The translations under genes were made by a program, and so were the position numbers. A stretch of 39,138 nucleotides of DNA from an uncultured Bacteroidales bacterium (lineage in GTDB: Bacteria > Bacteroidota > Bacteroidia > Bacteroidales > UBA932): NCBI GenBank assembly GCA_900316675.1, contig ONDR01000019.1, positions 1 through 39,138 of the forward strand, written 5' to 3'. Under the pieces are notes generated by a model. The model did no database searches and had not been told where the DNA came from. It saw nothing but the letters and a program-made list of their open reading frames with translations. Each line of letters begins with the position of its first letter. The first letter of the stretch is position 1. This document shows positions 16,023-24,320 of this stretch, in pieces.

Positions 16023-17660
16023 ATGAGCCTTAAAAAGCATACTCCGGTCATGTTAGTGCTGGCATTTGCCACAGCGCTGCTGATGTCCTTGCCATTTCTG
16101 GTCAACGGTCTCGGCCCCCTGGCCCTTGTCGGACTTGTACCGCTTCTTTGTCTTGACAAGATTGCATCGGACCTTAAAGTCCGCAAGGTTTGGCTATGGC
16201 ATTACGGCACATTCACGGCTTGGAATGCAATTACTGTGTGGTGGATATGCAACGCTACCCTTGGCGGCGGACTGTTTGCAATCCTGGCCAATGCGGCGCA
16301 GATGTCCGTGATCTGGGCTCTTTTCAGGGCAAGCAAAAAACTGCTTCGCGGCCTGCTGCCTTACATTTTCCTGATGGTGATGTGGATAGCTTGGGAGCAT
16401 TGGTACTTCGATACCCAGATATCCTTCCCCTGGCTTGTGCTGGGCAACGCCTTTGCCAACAACACCAACATTATCCAGTGGTACGAATTCACCGGCACGC
16501 TTGGCGGCTCACTATGGATTTGGGCCTGCAACCTGTCTGTATTCGGGCTTCTGGTTTCTGCGGCCGAGGGGCGTTTCGCCTATTGGACGGCATGGGCCAA
16601 AAGGTACTGTGCGGCAGGAGTGTTGCTGCTTTTCGCCGGCCCCATCGTACTGTCGGCAATTGTATATAATAACAGGAAAGCCGATGCCGCAAAAGAGCAG
16701 CTGGATGTGGTTATCGCACAACCGAACATCGATCCCTACCATAAGTTCGTATCGATGAGTCAGGCCCAGCAGAACGGCATCATCGCTCCGCTGATTGAAG
16801 AAGGACTGGCAAAAACAGATACGGCGGCCAAGGTGGTGATGGTACTGACCCCGGAGACCTTCACCAGGTACGTCCCCACCAACTATCCGCAGGAAGACAA
16901 TACCGTCAAGTTTATAAACGCCCTGGCAGCAAGACGCCCCGGCACCAATGTCATTCTGGGAGCCGCAACAAAGACATACTATTTCCAGAAGCAGGCGCCT
17001 AATATACTGGCCTGGCAGGCCGGAGAAGGCATTTGGTTCAACACCCATAACTCTGCACTGATGCTGGACGGCACGGACCGCAGCCAGATTTTCCATAAAT
17101 CAAAACTGGTCCTTGGAACGGAGCTTACCCCCTACCCCAAGATCTTTATTCCGCTGGACAATTGGTTGGGCGGATATATGGCAAGGGACGTTGCCCAGGA
17201 TGAGATTTCGCTTCTGGATGTAGTGAGCAGGGACGGGGCCAAAATTCCCGTAGGCTGCGCCATCTGCTATGAATCCATATACGGAGAATACTGCACCGGC
17301 TATGTACGCAAAGGAGCCAGGGCCCTGACCATCATAACCAACGACGCCTGGTGGGGCGATACTCCCGGCTACAGGCAGCACTTCAGCTATGCCCGCCTGC
17401 GCGCAATTGAGCTGCGCCGTGACATAGCCCGTTGCGGCAACACCGGCATATCCGGCTTCATCAACAGTCTTGGAGAAGTTGAGGCCCGCGGCCCTTGGAT
17501 GGAGAAAACCGTCCTCACGGGCAAGATAGCCCTGCATGACGACATTACCTTCTTTGTACGGACCGGCGATGTTATAGGCAGGATTTGCGGCCTTATGTTC
17601 GTATTGCTGCTCCTTATTCTTATAAGCCGCCGATTCATTCCCAAAAACCTGAGAAAATAA
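16023..17660 (+). CDS. lnt: Apolipoprotein N-acyltransferase
   Basis: 545 residues. Several membrane helices (about 8-45, 60-125, 160-215) precede a periplasmic nitrilase-type domain with the catalytic triad Glu278 (VLTPETF), Lys359 (FHKSKLVLG) and Cys415 (GCAICYES), then a last helix near the C terminus. It adds the third acyl chain to outer-membrane lipoproteins. That fits the several lipoproteins here. The Lys loop reads LGTELTPYP, where enterobacterial enzymes read PFGEYVP. tcdA follows three bases after the stop. Confidence 0.95.
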   Translation: MSLKKHTPVMLVLAFATALLMSLPFLVNGLGPLALVGLVPLLCLDKIASDLKVRKVWLWHYGTFTAWNAITVWWICNATLGGGLFAILANAAQMSVIWALFRASKKLLRGLLPYIFLMVMWIAWEHWYFDTQISFPWLVLGNAFANNTNIIQWYEFTGTLGGSLWIWACNLSVFGLLVSAAEGRFAYWTAWAKRYCAAGVLLLFAGPIVLSAIVYNNRKADAAKEQLDVVIAQPNIDPYHKFVSMSQAQQNGIIAPLIEEGLAKTDTAAKVVMVLTPETFTRYVPTNYPQEDNTVKFINALAARRPGTNVILGAATKTYYFQKQAPNILAWQAGEGIWFNTHNSALMLDGTDRSQIFHKSKLVLGTELTPYPKIFIPLDNWLGGYMARDVAQDEISLLDVVSRDGAKIPVGCAICYESIYGEYCTGYVRKGARALTIITNDAWWGDTPGYRQHFSYARLRAIELRRDIARCGNTGISGFINSLGEVEARGPWMEKTVLTGKIALHDDITFFVRTGDVIGRICGLMFVLLLLILISRRFIPKNLRK

Positions 17661-17663
17661 CTT

Positions 17664-18413
17664 ATGGAGAACGCCCTTTACGACAGAACCCGCCTTCTTG
17701 TGGGTGACGACATTATGCAAAGGTTCAAGGAGGCCAAGGTTATTATCTTTGGTCTTGGAGGTGTGGGCAGCTGGTGCGCAGAGGGGCTTGTCCGTTCCGG
17801 CATCTGCCACCTGACCATAGTCGATGCAGACAACGTCAACCCTACGAATCTTAACAGGCAGCTGATGGCAACGGTCAAAACAATTGGCCGGCCAAAAGCC
17901 GAGGCCCTGCGCGAAAGGCTGCTGGACATTAACCCGGAGGCGGAAATTACCGCCATCCAGGAGGTCTATTCAGACAAGACATCAGACAGCTTCGATCTTG
18001 AATCTTACGACTATATTATTGACGCCATCGACAGCCTGAAGGATAAACTCTACCTTCTTGTAACAGCCAGCCGCGCCAAGGCCAAACTGTTCAGCGCCAT
18101 GGGTGCAGCCTGCAAGGTAGACCCCACAAAGGTTCGCGTGGCAGAGTTCTGGAAGGTTCGCGGCTGCCCTCTTGCCGCCGCCATCCGCAAAAGGATGCAT
18201 CAGAAAGGCATAATGCCGGACAAAAAGTTCTACTGCGTCTACGACGACGAAGTCCTTCCCAACAAGGGTACCGTCCGCGCCGGCAGCGGGGATATCGACA
18301 GCCCGTTGGACGCAAAAAAAGCTGTAACCAACGGCTCTACGGCCCCGATTACAGCTATTTTTGGAATGACGCTGAGCGCCCTTGTGATCAAAGATCTATA
18401 CTATAAGGACTAG
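17664..18413 (+). CDS. tcdA: tRNA threonylcarbamoyladenosine dehydratase
   Basis: 249 residues, ThiF/MoeB/HesA-type E1-like fold. The nucleotide loop is FGLGGVGSWCAEGLVRSG (Gly30-Leu-Gly-Gly-Val-Gly), followed by VDADNVNPTNLNRQ, which binds ATP and catalytic groups. NPTNLNRQ and the short length without a C-terminal rhodanese identify TcdA/CsdL, which cyclises t6A37 of ANN-reading tRNAs. The zinc cysteines of MoeB/ThiF are absent, as usual for this group. It is co-transcribed with lnt. Its TAG stop and the stop of the convergent barrel gene share the tetranucleotide CTAG. Confidence 0.93.
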   Translation: MENALYDRTRLLVGDDIMQRFKEAKVIIFGLGGVGSWCAEGLVRSGICHLTIVDADNVNPTNLNRQLMATVKTIGRPKAEALRERLLDINPEAEITAIQEVYSDKTSDSFDLESYDYIIDAIDSLKDKLYLLVTASRAKAKLFSAMGAACKVDPTKVRVAEFWKVRGCPLAAAIRKRMHQKGIMPDKKFYCVYDDEVLPNKGTVRAGSGDIDSPLDAKKAVTNGSTAPITAIFGMTLSALVIKDLYYKD

Positions 18414-21391
18414 AAGCGCGGGGGACGTCTGCCGCCGTGGCCACCGCCCATGGGACCGCGCGCATTCTTCAAGTTACCAAAGTTTCCGAACCTGAAGGTA
18501 AGTGATACCATCACATACCGGCCAAGGGTGTTGTTGATTGACTCCAACCTGTAGTTGGCAGTATCTGTAACAGTAAGGTTCTTTGCCTTGTTCAAGAGGT
18601 CGTAAGCCTTAACGGTAAGGGTTACTGCATTGTTGAAGAGCAGCTTGCTTACCTGGGCGTTCAGGATGAACTGGCTGTCCTGTGCTACGGTATAGCCGTT
18701 GTACCAGTTGTACCTTGCATCGGTAACGAAGCCGAAGCCTGCAGGCAGGGTGATATTGAAGCTACCGTCAACCTGGTTGTTCCATGTTGTGCTGGCCTTT
18801 ACGTTTCCGTAAGAATAGCTGGCCTTGGACATACGGGTACGGCCGCCGGCAGAAATCTCAAGGTTGGTGATGCGGTAAGTAAGCCTGATCCTTTCCATTG
18901 CAGTGTAACTGCGGGTGGTATTCTGGGCAAACTCGCTTGCCTTCTTAAGATTGGGGAACTTGGTAAAGAATTTATCGTAATAGAACTCACCCTTTTCTGC
19001 ATCGTAGTACTCGCTCATGTCAAGGGCATTCTTGCCGATGAATGAAGAGGACTGGCTGTAAGAGCCCATCGTCATGGAGAAAATAGTGAAGTTGGACCTT
19101 GCGATAGGAGTATTGATAAATAGACGTGCACTTGCGCTGTAAGAGTCTGAACCATTGACAGGCAGGCTGAACTGAGCGGCGTTGGTGCCGGCCCATGTAG
19201 CGTTTACTATAGGGCTCTTTGTCATGCTACCATTGAGGTTCAGGTTGATGGAAGTGAAGGTCTTCTTGTTGGTAAGCCTGAACTCGCCACGAAGGTTGTG
19301 GTTGAAGTAAGGCTTTAGGTTGGGGTTACCGAAGCTTACGTTAAGAGGATTGGTATTATCCGGAACAGCCATGAGCTGTGAGGTAGAAGGCTGTGAGGTA
19401 CGGCCAAAGTAGAAGAGCCTGATATTGGTGTTCTCGCTAAGGTCTGACCACATCATTACCTGAGGGGACCAGTTCACAACCTTGTTGTTATACTCGCGGC
19501 CGTTGGTCTCATTGTGAGTATCGGTAGGATTGGCGCTTACACCAACCTGGAAGTTGAAGTTCTCTTTCTGATACTTGATGTTACCGCCGATGGTCTGGTT
19601 GTAGTAGCGGTTAAGGACGCTGTTACTGTAGTTATCGTCGCGGGTCTCGCCTGTACGGTTGTAGTTCAGGTGCTCTGCATCAAAAACAGATACGGCGCCT
19701 GAGTTGTAAGTATCCTTGTCCGATGTATTTTTGTTCCAGCTGAGCTGGTAGTTTGCCTCCAGGTAGAAGTTCTTGCCAAGGGGTTCAGTATAGGTCACAC
19801 GGCCGGAGAGGCTGCTCTGGTTGCGGGTCTGATGGAACCTCTGGTTGACGATGGCAGCATCGGCAACGTCGCCGTTGTTGTCGTAGGTGTTGGTAAGGCT
19901 CTGGTTAAAGCCGTCCAGTTTGTTCTTGGAGAAGCTGTAACGGAAGTTGGCGGAAACCGTCCTGCCGGGCTTTCCAAGTCTCTGGCGCAGAAGCAGGAAG
20001 CCGCTTGCAGAGAAGTTATTGTTGTCTCCGGTGGTATTGGTGAAACCGTCGTTCTTTCTGGTCACCGTACCGTTAAGATTATCATAATAAGTATCGAACG
20101 GAGAATACTCGTGATAGTCGCCCTTACCAAAGTTGAAGCTGGGCTGGAAGAGCAGAGAGGTATTCTCTGAGAACTTGTGCTCCATACGGGCGCCAAAACG
20201 GTGGCCGTAGCTGTTGGTATTGTTGAAGCCGTTAAGGTTGTTGTAGATGAGGTCGTAACCGTCCATGTGAGTGGTCTTTACGCTGGACTCTTCTACATGC
20301 TTGCGGGTAGAGTTGTAAAGGTAGTTGCTACCAAGCTCCATCTTGTCGTCAAAGAGGGTGAAGTTGCCGTTGAGGCCGCCCATCCATGAGGTAGTGATAC
20401 CATTGTTGCCACCAAAACCACCCTGGCCACGGCCCATTCCGCCACCGCCGCCACGCATACCCTGCATCATGCTTCCTGCAAGGTCGTTGAAACCACGGTT
20501 GTTGGTATTGTTGCCGTTAAGGATAAGGCTGAGCTGGGTCTTTTCAGTGAATTTTCCAACGAAGGCAGCACCCTGATAACGATAGTCGCCGTTGTCAGTC
20601 TTGATGCTCTGACCGCTTTCAGAAGCCTTCCAGTCATGTCCGCCGCCGCCCATCACATTTCCAAAGAGGCCTTTCATCATACCGGGCATGATGGAGAGGT
20701 CGATGACCGTCTCTTCTTCACCGTCGTCGATGCCGGTAAACTGGGCCTGCTCTGACTTCTTGTCAACAACCTTTACCTTGTTGATAATCTTTGCGGGAAT
20801 ATTCTTTGTGGCAAGCTGGGGGTCGTCCAGGAAGAAGGTCTTGCCGTCGATGGTTATCTTGTTAATGGTCTTGCCGTTTGCAGTTACGGTTCCATCCTCG
20901 CTGATCTCCACGCCGGGGAGTTTCTTAAGAAGGTCTTCCAACATGTCGTTATCAGTCGTCTTGAAGGAGGTTGCGTTATACTCTATGGTATCCTTCTTCA
21001 TGATAATGGGGTTACCGGCTGCGGTGATGCTGGCTGCATCAAGCATCTGCCTGTCAACATCCATCTCCTGTGCGCCAAGGTCCTGGTTCTTGCCCTTTTC
21101 TACTGAAAGCTGCTTTACAAATGCCTTGTAACCAAGGAGTTCTGCCTTGAGGGTGTAATTACCTGCAGCTACGCCTTCTATCTTGACAGAGCCATCCTCG
21201 CCGCTGAGCACATACTTGGAATGCTTGGTCTCCCCTGTTTTTGTAAGGGTGACGGTAGCAAAGGATACTGCTTCACCGGTAGAAGCGTCCTTGAGTTTCA
21301 AGGTGATAGTTGAACGGGACTGAGCCAATACGGCTACAGGAAAAAGAAGGAGAGCCAAAACTACAATGGCTGTTCTCTTAAAAAGTGTCAT
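18410..21391 (-). CDS. Large outer-membrane barrel with CarboxypepD-reg-like domain (TonB-receptor related)
   Basis: 993 residues. Signal peptide 1-23 (ends VLAQ). Residues 26-105 are a CarboxypepD-regulatory-like sandwich. Residues 110-235 are plug-like (IIMKKDTIEYNA, LLKKLPGVEISEDGTVTANG). A Gly/Met-rich loop lies at 307-330 (MRGGGGGMGRGQGGFGG). The rest is a barrel of the OMP_b-brl_3 type, aromatic and Asn rich. The end reads TFRFGNFGNL, then a short Gly/Pro/Arg tail. This family often sits alone, without a SusD partner, as here. Substrate unknown. A -7 box lies 13 bases before the start; no terminator separates it from tcdA. Confidence 0.88.
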   Translation of the reverse strand: MTLFKRTAIVVLALLLFPVAVLAQSRSTITLKLKDASTGEAVSFATVTLTKTGETKHSKYVLSGEDGSVKIEGVAAGNYTLKAELLGYKAFVKQLSVEKGKNQDLGAQEMDVDRQMLDAASITAAGNPIIMKKDTIEYNATSFKTTDNDMLEDLLKKLPGVEISEDGTVTANGKTINKITIDGKTFFLDDPQLATKNIPAKIINKVKVVDKKSEQAQFTGIDDGEEETVIDLSIMPGMMKGLFGNVMGGGGHDWKASESGQSIKTDNGDYRYQGAAFVGKFTEKTQLSLILNGNNTNNRGFNDLAGSMMQGMRGGGGGMGRGQGGFGGNNGITTSWMGGLNGNFTLFDDKMELGSNYLYNSTRKHVEESSVKTTHMDGYDLIYNNLNGFNNTNSYGHRFGARMEHKFSENTSLLFQPSFNFGKGDYHEYSPFDTYYDNLNGTVTRKNDGFTNTTGDNNNFSASGFLLLRQRLGKPGRTVSANFRYSFSKNKLDGFNQSLTNTYDNNGDVADAAIVNQRFHQTRNQSSLSGRVTYTEPLGKNFYLEANYQLSWNKNTSDKDTYNSGAVSVFDAEHLNYNRTGETRDDNYSNSVLNRYYNQTIGGNIKYQKENFNFQVGVSANPTDTHNETNGREYNNKVVNWSPQVMMWSDLSENTNIRLFYFGRTSQPSTSQLMAVPDNTNPLNVSFGNPNLKPYFNHNLRGEFRLTNKKTFTSINLNLNGSMTKSPIVNATWAGTNAAQFSLPVNGSDSYSASARLFINTPIARSNFTIFSMTMGSYSQSSSFIGKNALDMSEYYDAEKGEFYYDKFFTKFPNLKKASEFAQNTTRSYTAMERIRLTYRITNLEISAGGRTRMSKASYSYGNVKASTTWNNQVDGSFNITLPAGFGFVTDARYNWYNGYTVAQDSQFILNAQVSKLLFNNAVTLTVKAYDLLNKAKNLTVTDTANYRLESINNTLGRYVMVSLTFRFGNFGNLKNARGPMGGGHGGRRPPRF

Positions 21392-21404
21392 ACTTGCGTT
21401 GTTT

Positions 21405-21412
21405 CAAAAATA
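21405..21412 (-). promoter_or_regulatory. -7 box of the outer-membrane barrel gene
   Basis: TATTTTTG on the minus strand, 13 bases before the ATG at 21391; no clear -33. Confidence 0.5.
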
Positions 21413-21467
21413 CATCGCTTACTTAGACAGACTATACTACGTATAGTTTAAAACAAAAATCAAAAAA

Positions 21468-22022
21468 TTATTTGATTCTGTCAGGATTATTCTTGATGAA
21501 AGATTCCCAACCCTGGGAAGAAGATGCGGATGCAAGAGGGTTGGTGCTTTGATAGAAGTGGCACATGGCGATGGCAAGGGCATCGGTGGCATCCAAATGA
21601 CGGGCGTCAAGCTTGACGCCAAGGGTCTTTTCCAACATGATCTGCACCTGCTCCTTGGAAGCCGCGCCATTGCCCACAATGGCCTCCTTGGCCTTTCTGG
21701 GGGCATATTCATACACCTTGATGCCATATTGCAGGCCGGCCATCATAGCTGCGCCCTGGGCGCGTCCCAGTTTCAGGATAACCTGTGCGTTTTTGCCGTA
21801 GAATGGCGACTCAAGGGCCATTTCGTCCGGCTGGTAATTCTTGCAGACCTCTGTTATGCAGTCGTAGATAGCTTTCAGTTTGTCATAGGGATCTTTGTCT
21901 TTACGCAGGTCAAGGACACCCATGTCTACGTATTCTGCCTTGCGGCCTGTTACACGGATGATCCCGAAACCAAGCAAGTTGGTTCCGGGGTCAATTCCGA
22001 GTATGATTTTTTCTTTAGTCAA
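21468..22022 (-). CDS. ruvC: Holliday junction resolvase RuvC (TTG start)
   Basis: 184 residues. The acidic metal site is complete: Asp in ILGIDPGTN, Glu in MALESPFYGKN, and the paired Asp residues of ARHLDATDALAIAM. It cuts Holliday junctions after RuvAB branch migration. No ATG is available before the essential Asp, so the TTG at 22022 is taken as start; it gives MTKEKIILGID, the normal RuvC N terminus. That start lies within the last codons of serS (8-base overlap), suggesting translational coupling and low-level expression. Confidence 0.94.
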   Translation of the reverse strand: MTKEKIILGIDPGTNLLGFGIIRVTGRKAEYVDMGVLDLRKDKDPYDKLKAIYDCITEVCKNYQPDEMALESPFYGKNAQVILKLGRAQGAAMMAGLQYGIKVYEYAPRKAKEAIVGNGAASKEQVQIMLEKTLGVKLDARHLDATDALAIAMCHFYQSTNPLASASSSQGWESFIKNNPDRIK

Positions 22023-23286
22023 TGCGATCGAATCCGGTGTAAGGCCTGAGGACCTCCGGGATCTCTATGTAACCGTCTTTCTGATTGTCTTCCAGCAGGG
22101 CGGCTACCACTCTTGGCAGTGCCAGTGAGCTTCCGTTAAGAGTGTGGCAAAGCTGAGTCTTGCCATTCTCGTCGCGGTAGCGGAGGTGCAGGCGGTTGGC
22201 CTGATAGCTCTCGAAGTTAGAAACTGAAGAAATCTCCAGCCAGCGGCCCTGTGCTGCTGACCAAAGCTCGAAGTCGTAGGTAATTGCAGAGGTGAAGCTC
22301 ATGTCGCCGCCGCAAAGACGAAGGATGCGGTACTTGAGTCCGAGCTCGTTTACAATACCCTCTACATGTGCAACCATCTGATCCAGAGCAGCATAGCTAT
22401 TCTCCGGCTTCTCTACGCGAACGATCTCGACTTTGTCAAACTGATGCAGACGGTTAAGTCCCCTAACGTCCTTGCCATAAGAACCGGCCTCGCGGCGGAA
22501 GCAAGGAGTGTAAGCGGTAAGCTTCTGGGGGATGGCCTCGGGGGCAAGAATCTCGTCCCTGAAAATATTGGTTACAGGAACCTCTGCGGTAGGAACAAGA
22601 TAGAAGTCGTCAAGACCGCAATAGTACATCTGAGCCTCTTTGTCCGGAAGCTGGCCGGTACCGAAGCCTGATGCAGCGTTAACCATTACAGGGGGTTCTA
22701 CCTCTTTGTAACCGGCAGCGGTATTCTTGTCAAGGAAGTAGTTGATAAGGGCTCTCTGGAGACGTGCGCCTTTGCCTTTGTATACAGGGAAGCCGGCACC
22801 GGTAATCTTGACGCCAAGGTCAAAATCAATGATGTCGTACTTCTTTGCAAGTTCCCAGTGAGGGAGGGCGTTTTCGGGGAGCTGAGGCTCCGGGCCGCCC
22901 ATCTTTACAACTACGTTGTCCTCTGCACCTTTTCCTTCAGGAACAAGGTCGCAGGGCATATTGGGAAGGAGTACAAGCTTAGCTTCCAGCTCCTTGTTGT
23001 TTTCATCTGCCTGTGCAAGAAGGTCGTTTGACTGGGCCTTGAGGGCAGCAACTTCTGCCTTTGCAGCCTCTGCCTCTGCCTTCTGGCCCTGCTTCATAAG
23101 CTGACCAATCTGGGCGGCATACTTCTTCTGCTCTGCCAGAAGGGCATCGCTTTTGGTCTGAAGAGCCTTGCGGTTGTCGTCCAAGGCAATGATTTCCTTA
23201 ACCAGGCCGGCAGCATCGAAGTTCTTGACTGCCAGCTTCTTGATTACAAGCTCCGGGTTCTCACGGAGCACTTTCAGCGTCAACAT
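22015..23286 (-). CDS. serS: Seryl-tRNA synthetase
   Basis: 423 residues, usual length. The N-terminal helical hairpin that grips the long arm of tRNA-Ser spans about 30-105 (Lys/Ala/Glu-rich). The class II catalytic core follows, with motif 2 (TPCFRREAGSYGKDVRGLNRLHQFDKVE) and motif 3 (NGSSLALPRVVAALLEDNQ). It charges tRNA-Ser and tRNA-Sec. A terminator separates it from rpmA; no clear promoter lies in the gap, so it may depend on read-through or an unrecognised promoter. Confidence 0.97.
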   Translation of the reverse strand: MLTLKVLRENPELVIKKLAVKNFDAAGLVKEIIALDDNRKALQTKSDALLAEQKKYAAQIGQLMKQGQKAEAEAAKAEVAALKAQSNDLLAQADENNKELEAKLVLLPNMPCDLVPEGKGAEDNVVVKMGGPEPQLPENALPHWELAKKYDIIDFDLGVKITGAGFPVYKGKGARLQRALINYFLDKNTAAGYKEVEPPVMVNAASGFGTGQLPDKEAQMYYCGLDDFYLVPTAEVPVTNIFRDEILAPEAIPQKLTAYTPCFRREAGSYGKDVRGLNRLHQFDKVEIVRVEKPENSYAALDQMVAHVEGIVNELGLKYRILRLCGGDMSFTSAITYDFELWSAAQGRWLEISSVSNFESYQANRLHLRYRDENGKTQLCHTLNGSSLALPRVVAALLEDNQKDGYIEIPEVLRPYTGFDRID

Positions 23287-23302
23287 AACTTTTGTATTTA
23301 AA

Positions 23303-23342
23303 CAAAAAGAGGACGCACACGGATCCCGAGTGCAGTCCTCTT
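23303..23342 (-). terminator. Terminator between rpmA and serS
   Basis: On the minus strand AAGAGGAC pairs with GTCCTCTT (with an inner GCAC/GTGC helix), followed by T5. Ends the rpsU-rplU-rpmA transcript. Confidence 0.85.
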
Positions 23343-23367
23343 AATTTCTTTCACCATACACGGGACC

Positions 23368-23628
23368 TTAGTTCTCAAAGGGAACTACGGACACGTATGA
23401 TTTGTCGTTTCTCTTGCGGGTGAACTTAACGGTACCGTCAACGAGTGCGTAAAGAGTGTGATCCTTACCCATACCTACGTTAGTATCAGGGTTGTGAACT
23501 GTACCCCTCTGACGTACGATAATGTTGCCTGCCTTTACAATCTGACCGCCAAACTTCTTGAGGCCGAGTCGTTTGCTTTGTGATTCACGACCGTTCTTAG
23601 AACTTGATTGACCTTTTTTATGTGCCAT
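23368..23628 (-). CDS. rpmA: Ribosomal protein bL27
   Basis: 86 residues. The start [43 protein letters not shown] is the classic bL27 sequence; its N terminus reaches the peptidyl-transferase centre. There is no cleavable N-terminal extension of the Firmicutes type. Unlike almost every other gene here it has a strong Shine-Dalgarno sequence, GAGGAGG at 23637-23643 with 8-base spacing. It sits 21 bases after rplU. Confidence 0.98.
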   Translation of the reverse strand: MAHKKGQSSSKNGRESQSKRLGLKKFGGQIVKAGNIIVRQRGTVHNPDTNVGMGKDHTLYALVDGTVKFTRKRNDKSYVSVVPFEN

Positions 23629-23636
23629 AATTAATT

Positions 23637-23643
23637 CCTCCTC
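23637..23643 (-). promoter_or_regulatory. Shine-Dalgarno sequence of rpmA
   Basis: GAGGAGG, 8 bases before ATG. AGGAGG pairs fully with the 16S 3' end, which is unusual in this phylum. Confidence 0.8.
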
Positions 23644-23649
23644 AAATTG

Positions 23650-23961
23650 TTAAGCGATAGCATCAACACGAATCCAGGTGAGCTTCTGACGGTGACCGTT
23701 CAGCTTCTGGAAACCTTTGCGACGGATCTTCTTGAATACGAGCACCTTCTTTGCCTTTACATCGTCGGCAATAACGGTAGCCTTTACAACGGCGCCCTTA
23801 ACATAGGGAGCACCAACTTTAACTGCACCCTCATTCTCTACGAGGAGCACTTTGTCAAACTCTACGGTCTCGTCCTTCTTTGCAGCGAGCCTGTTGACAA
23901 AAATCTTGGAACCAGCTTCTACTTTAAACTGCTGTCCAGCAATGTCTACAATTGCGTACAT
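23650..23961 (-). CDS. rplU: Ribosomal protein bL21
   Basis: 103 residues, normal length. Starts MYAIVDIAGQQFKVEAG and contains the conserved late segment KIRRKGFQKLNGHRQKLT, which contacts 23S rRNA. It is the usual partner of rpmA. It lacks a Shine-Dalgarno sequence, in contrast to its two neighbours rpsU and rpmA. It probably shares the rpsU promoter. Confidence 0.97.
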   Translation of the reverse strand: MYAIVDIAGQQFKVEAGSKIFVNRLAAKKDETVEFDKVLLVENEGAVKVGAPYVKGAVVKATVIADDVKAKKVLVFKKIRRKGFQKLNGHRQKLTWIRVDAIA

Positions 23962-24059
23962 TGTTATAAAAAACTCTTAAAGTTTTTGAACCGTAAGCGT
24001 CCGTTCCCTCCCGGGCGGATCTTTATGAGCTCATCGGTCATAAATAATATATGGAGCAA

Positions 24060-24254
24060 TTACTGCTCATCCAAAAGCTGCAGATGCTGTACATAGATAG
24101 CTTTCTGCATCTGGATTCTCTTCTTTACTGAAGGCTTTTCAAAATTCTTCCTGGCACGGAGCTCACGAATGGCACCGGTCTTTTCAAACTTTCTCTTGAA
24201 TCTCTTGAGAGCTCTCTCAATATTTTCGCCTTCTTTTACAGGTACTATAATCAT
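24060..24254 (-). CDS. rpsU: Ribosomal protein bS21
   Basis: 64 residues: MIIVPVKEGENIERALKRFKRK, then a basic helix (RELRARKNFEKPSVKKR). bS21 lies on the 30S platform next to the anti-Shine-Dalgarno region. In Bacteroidetes it helps hide the 16S 3' tail, and rpsU itself is known in the phylum to keep a strong Shine-Dalgarno site for feedback. That is seen here: AAGGGGGTG, 8 bases before the ATG, can pair over nine positions (one G-U) with the 16S tail. Own promoter upstream; rplU and rpmA follow. Confidence 0.97.
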   Translation of the reverse strand: MIIVPVKEGENIERALKRFKRKFEKTGAIRELRARKNFEKPSVKKRIQMQKAIYVQHLQLLDEQ

Positions 24255-24262
24255 CTAATTTC

Positions 24263-24271
24263 CACCCCCTT
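24263..24271 (-). promoter_or_regulatory. Extended Shine-Dalgarno sequence of rpsU
   Basis: AAGGGGGTG, 8 bases before ATG; complementary over nine bases to the canonical 16S 3' end if one G-U pair is allowed. Likely the autoregulatory site of bS21. Confidence 0.82.
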
Positions 24272-24287
24272 TTTCTATAGCGGACTG

Positions 24288-24316
24288 CAAAGGTAGAAAT
24301 TATTTTTGATTTACAA
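24288..24316 (-). promoter_or_regulatory. Promoter of rpsU-rplU-rpmA (TTG-N18-TACCTTTG)
   Basis: Minus strand: TTG (24314-24316), 18 bases, TACCTTTG (24288-24295). Located just after the Sir2 gene. Confidence 0.75.
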
Positions 24317-24320
24317 TACT

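Noticed and set aside
15966..16040. Upstream extension of the LysE-like protein
   Set aside because: It would translate through the -7 boxes of both divergent genes; the family N terminus starts at 15965 or 15971.
17100..17810. 236-codon minus-strand frame
   Set aside because: Antisense of lnt/tcdA, which have complete catalytic motifs.
23995..24022. Possible rplU leader structure or terminator between rpsU and rplU
   Set aside because: Only a 4-bp core pairing is visible; not enough to support a riboregulator.
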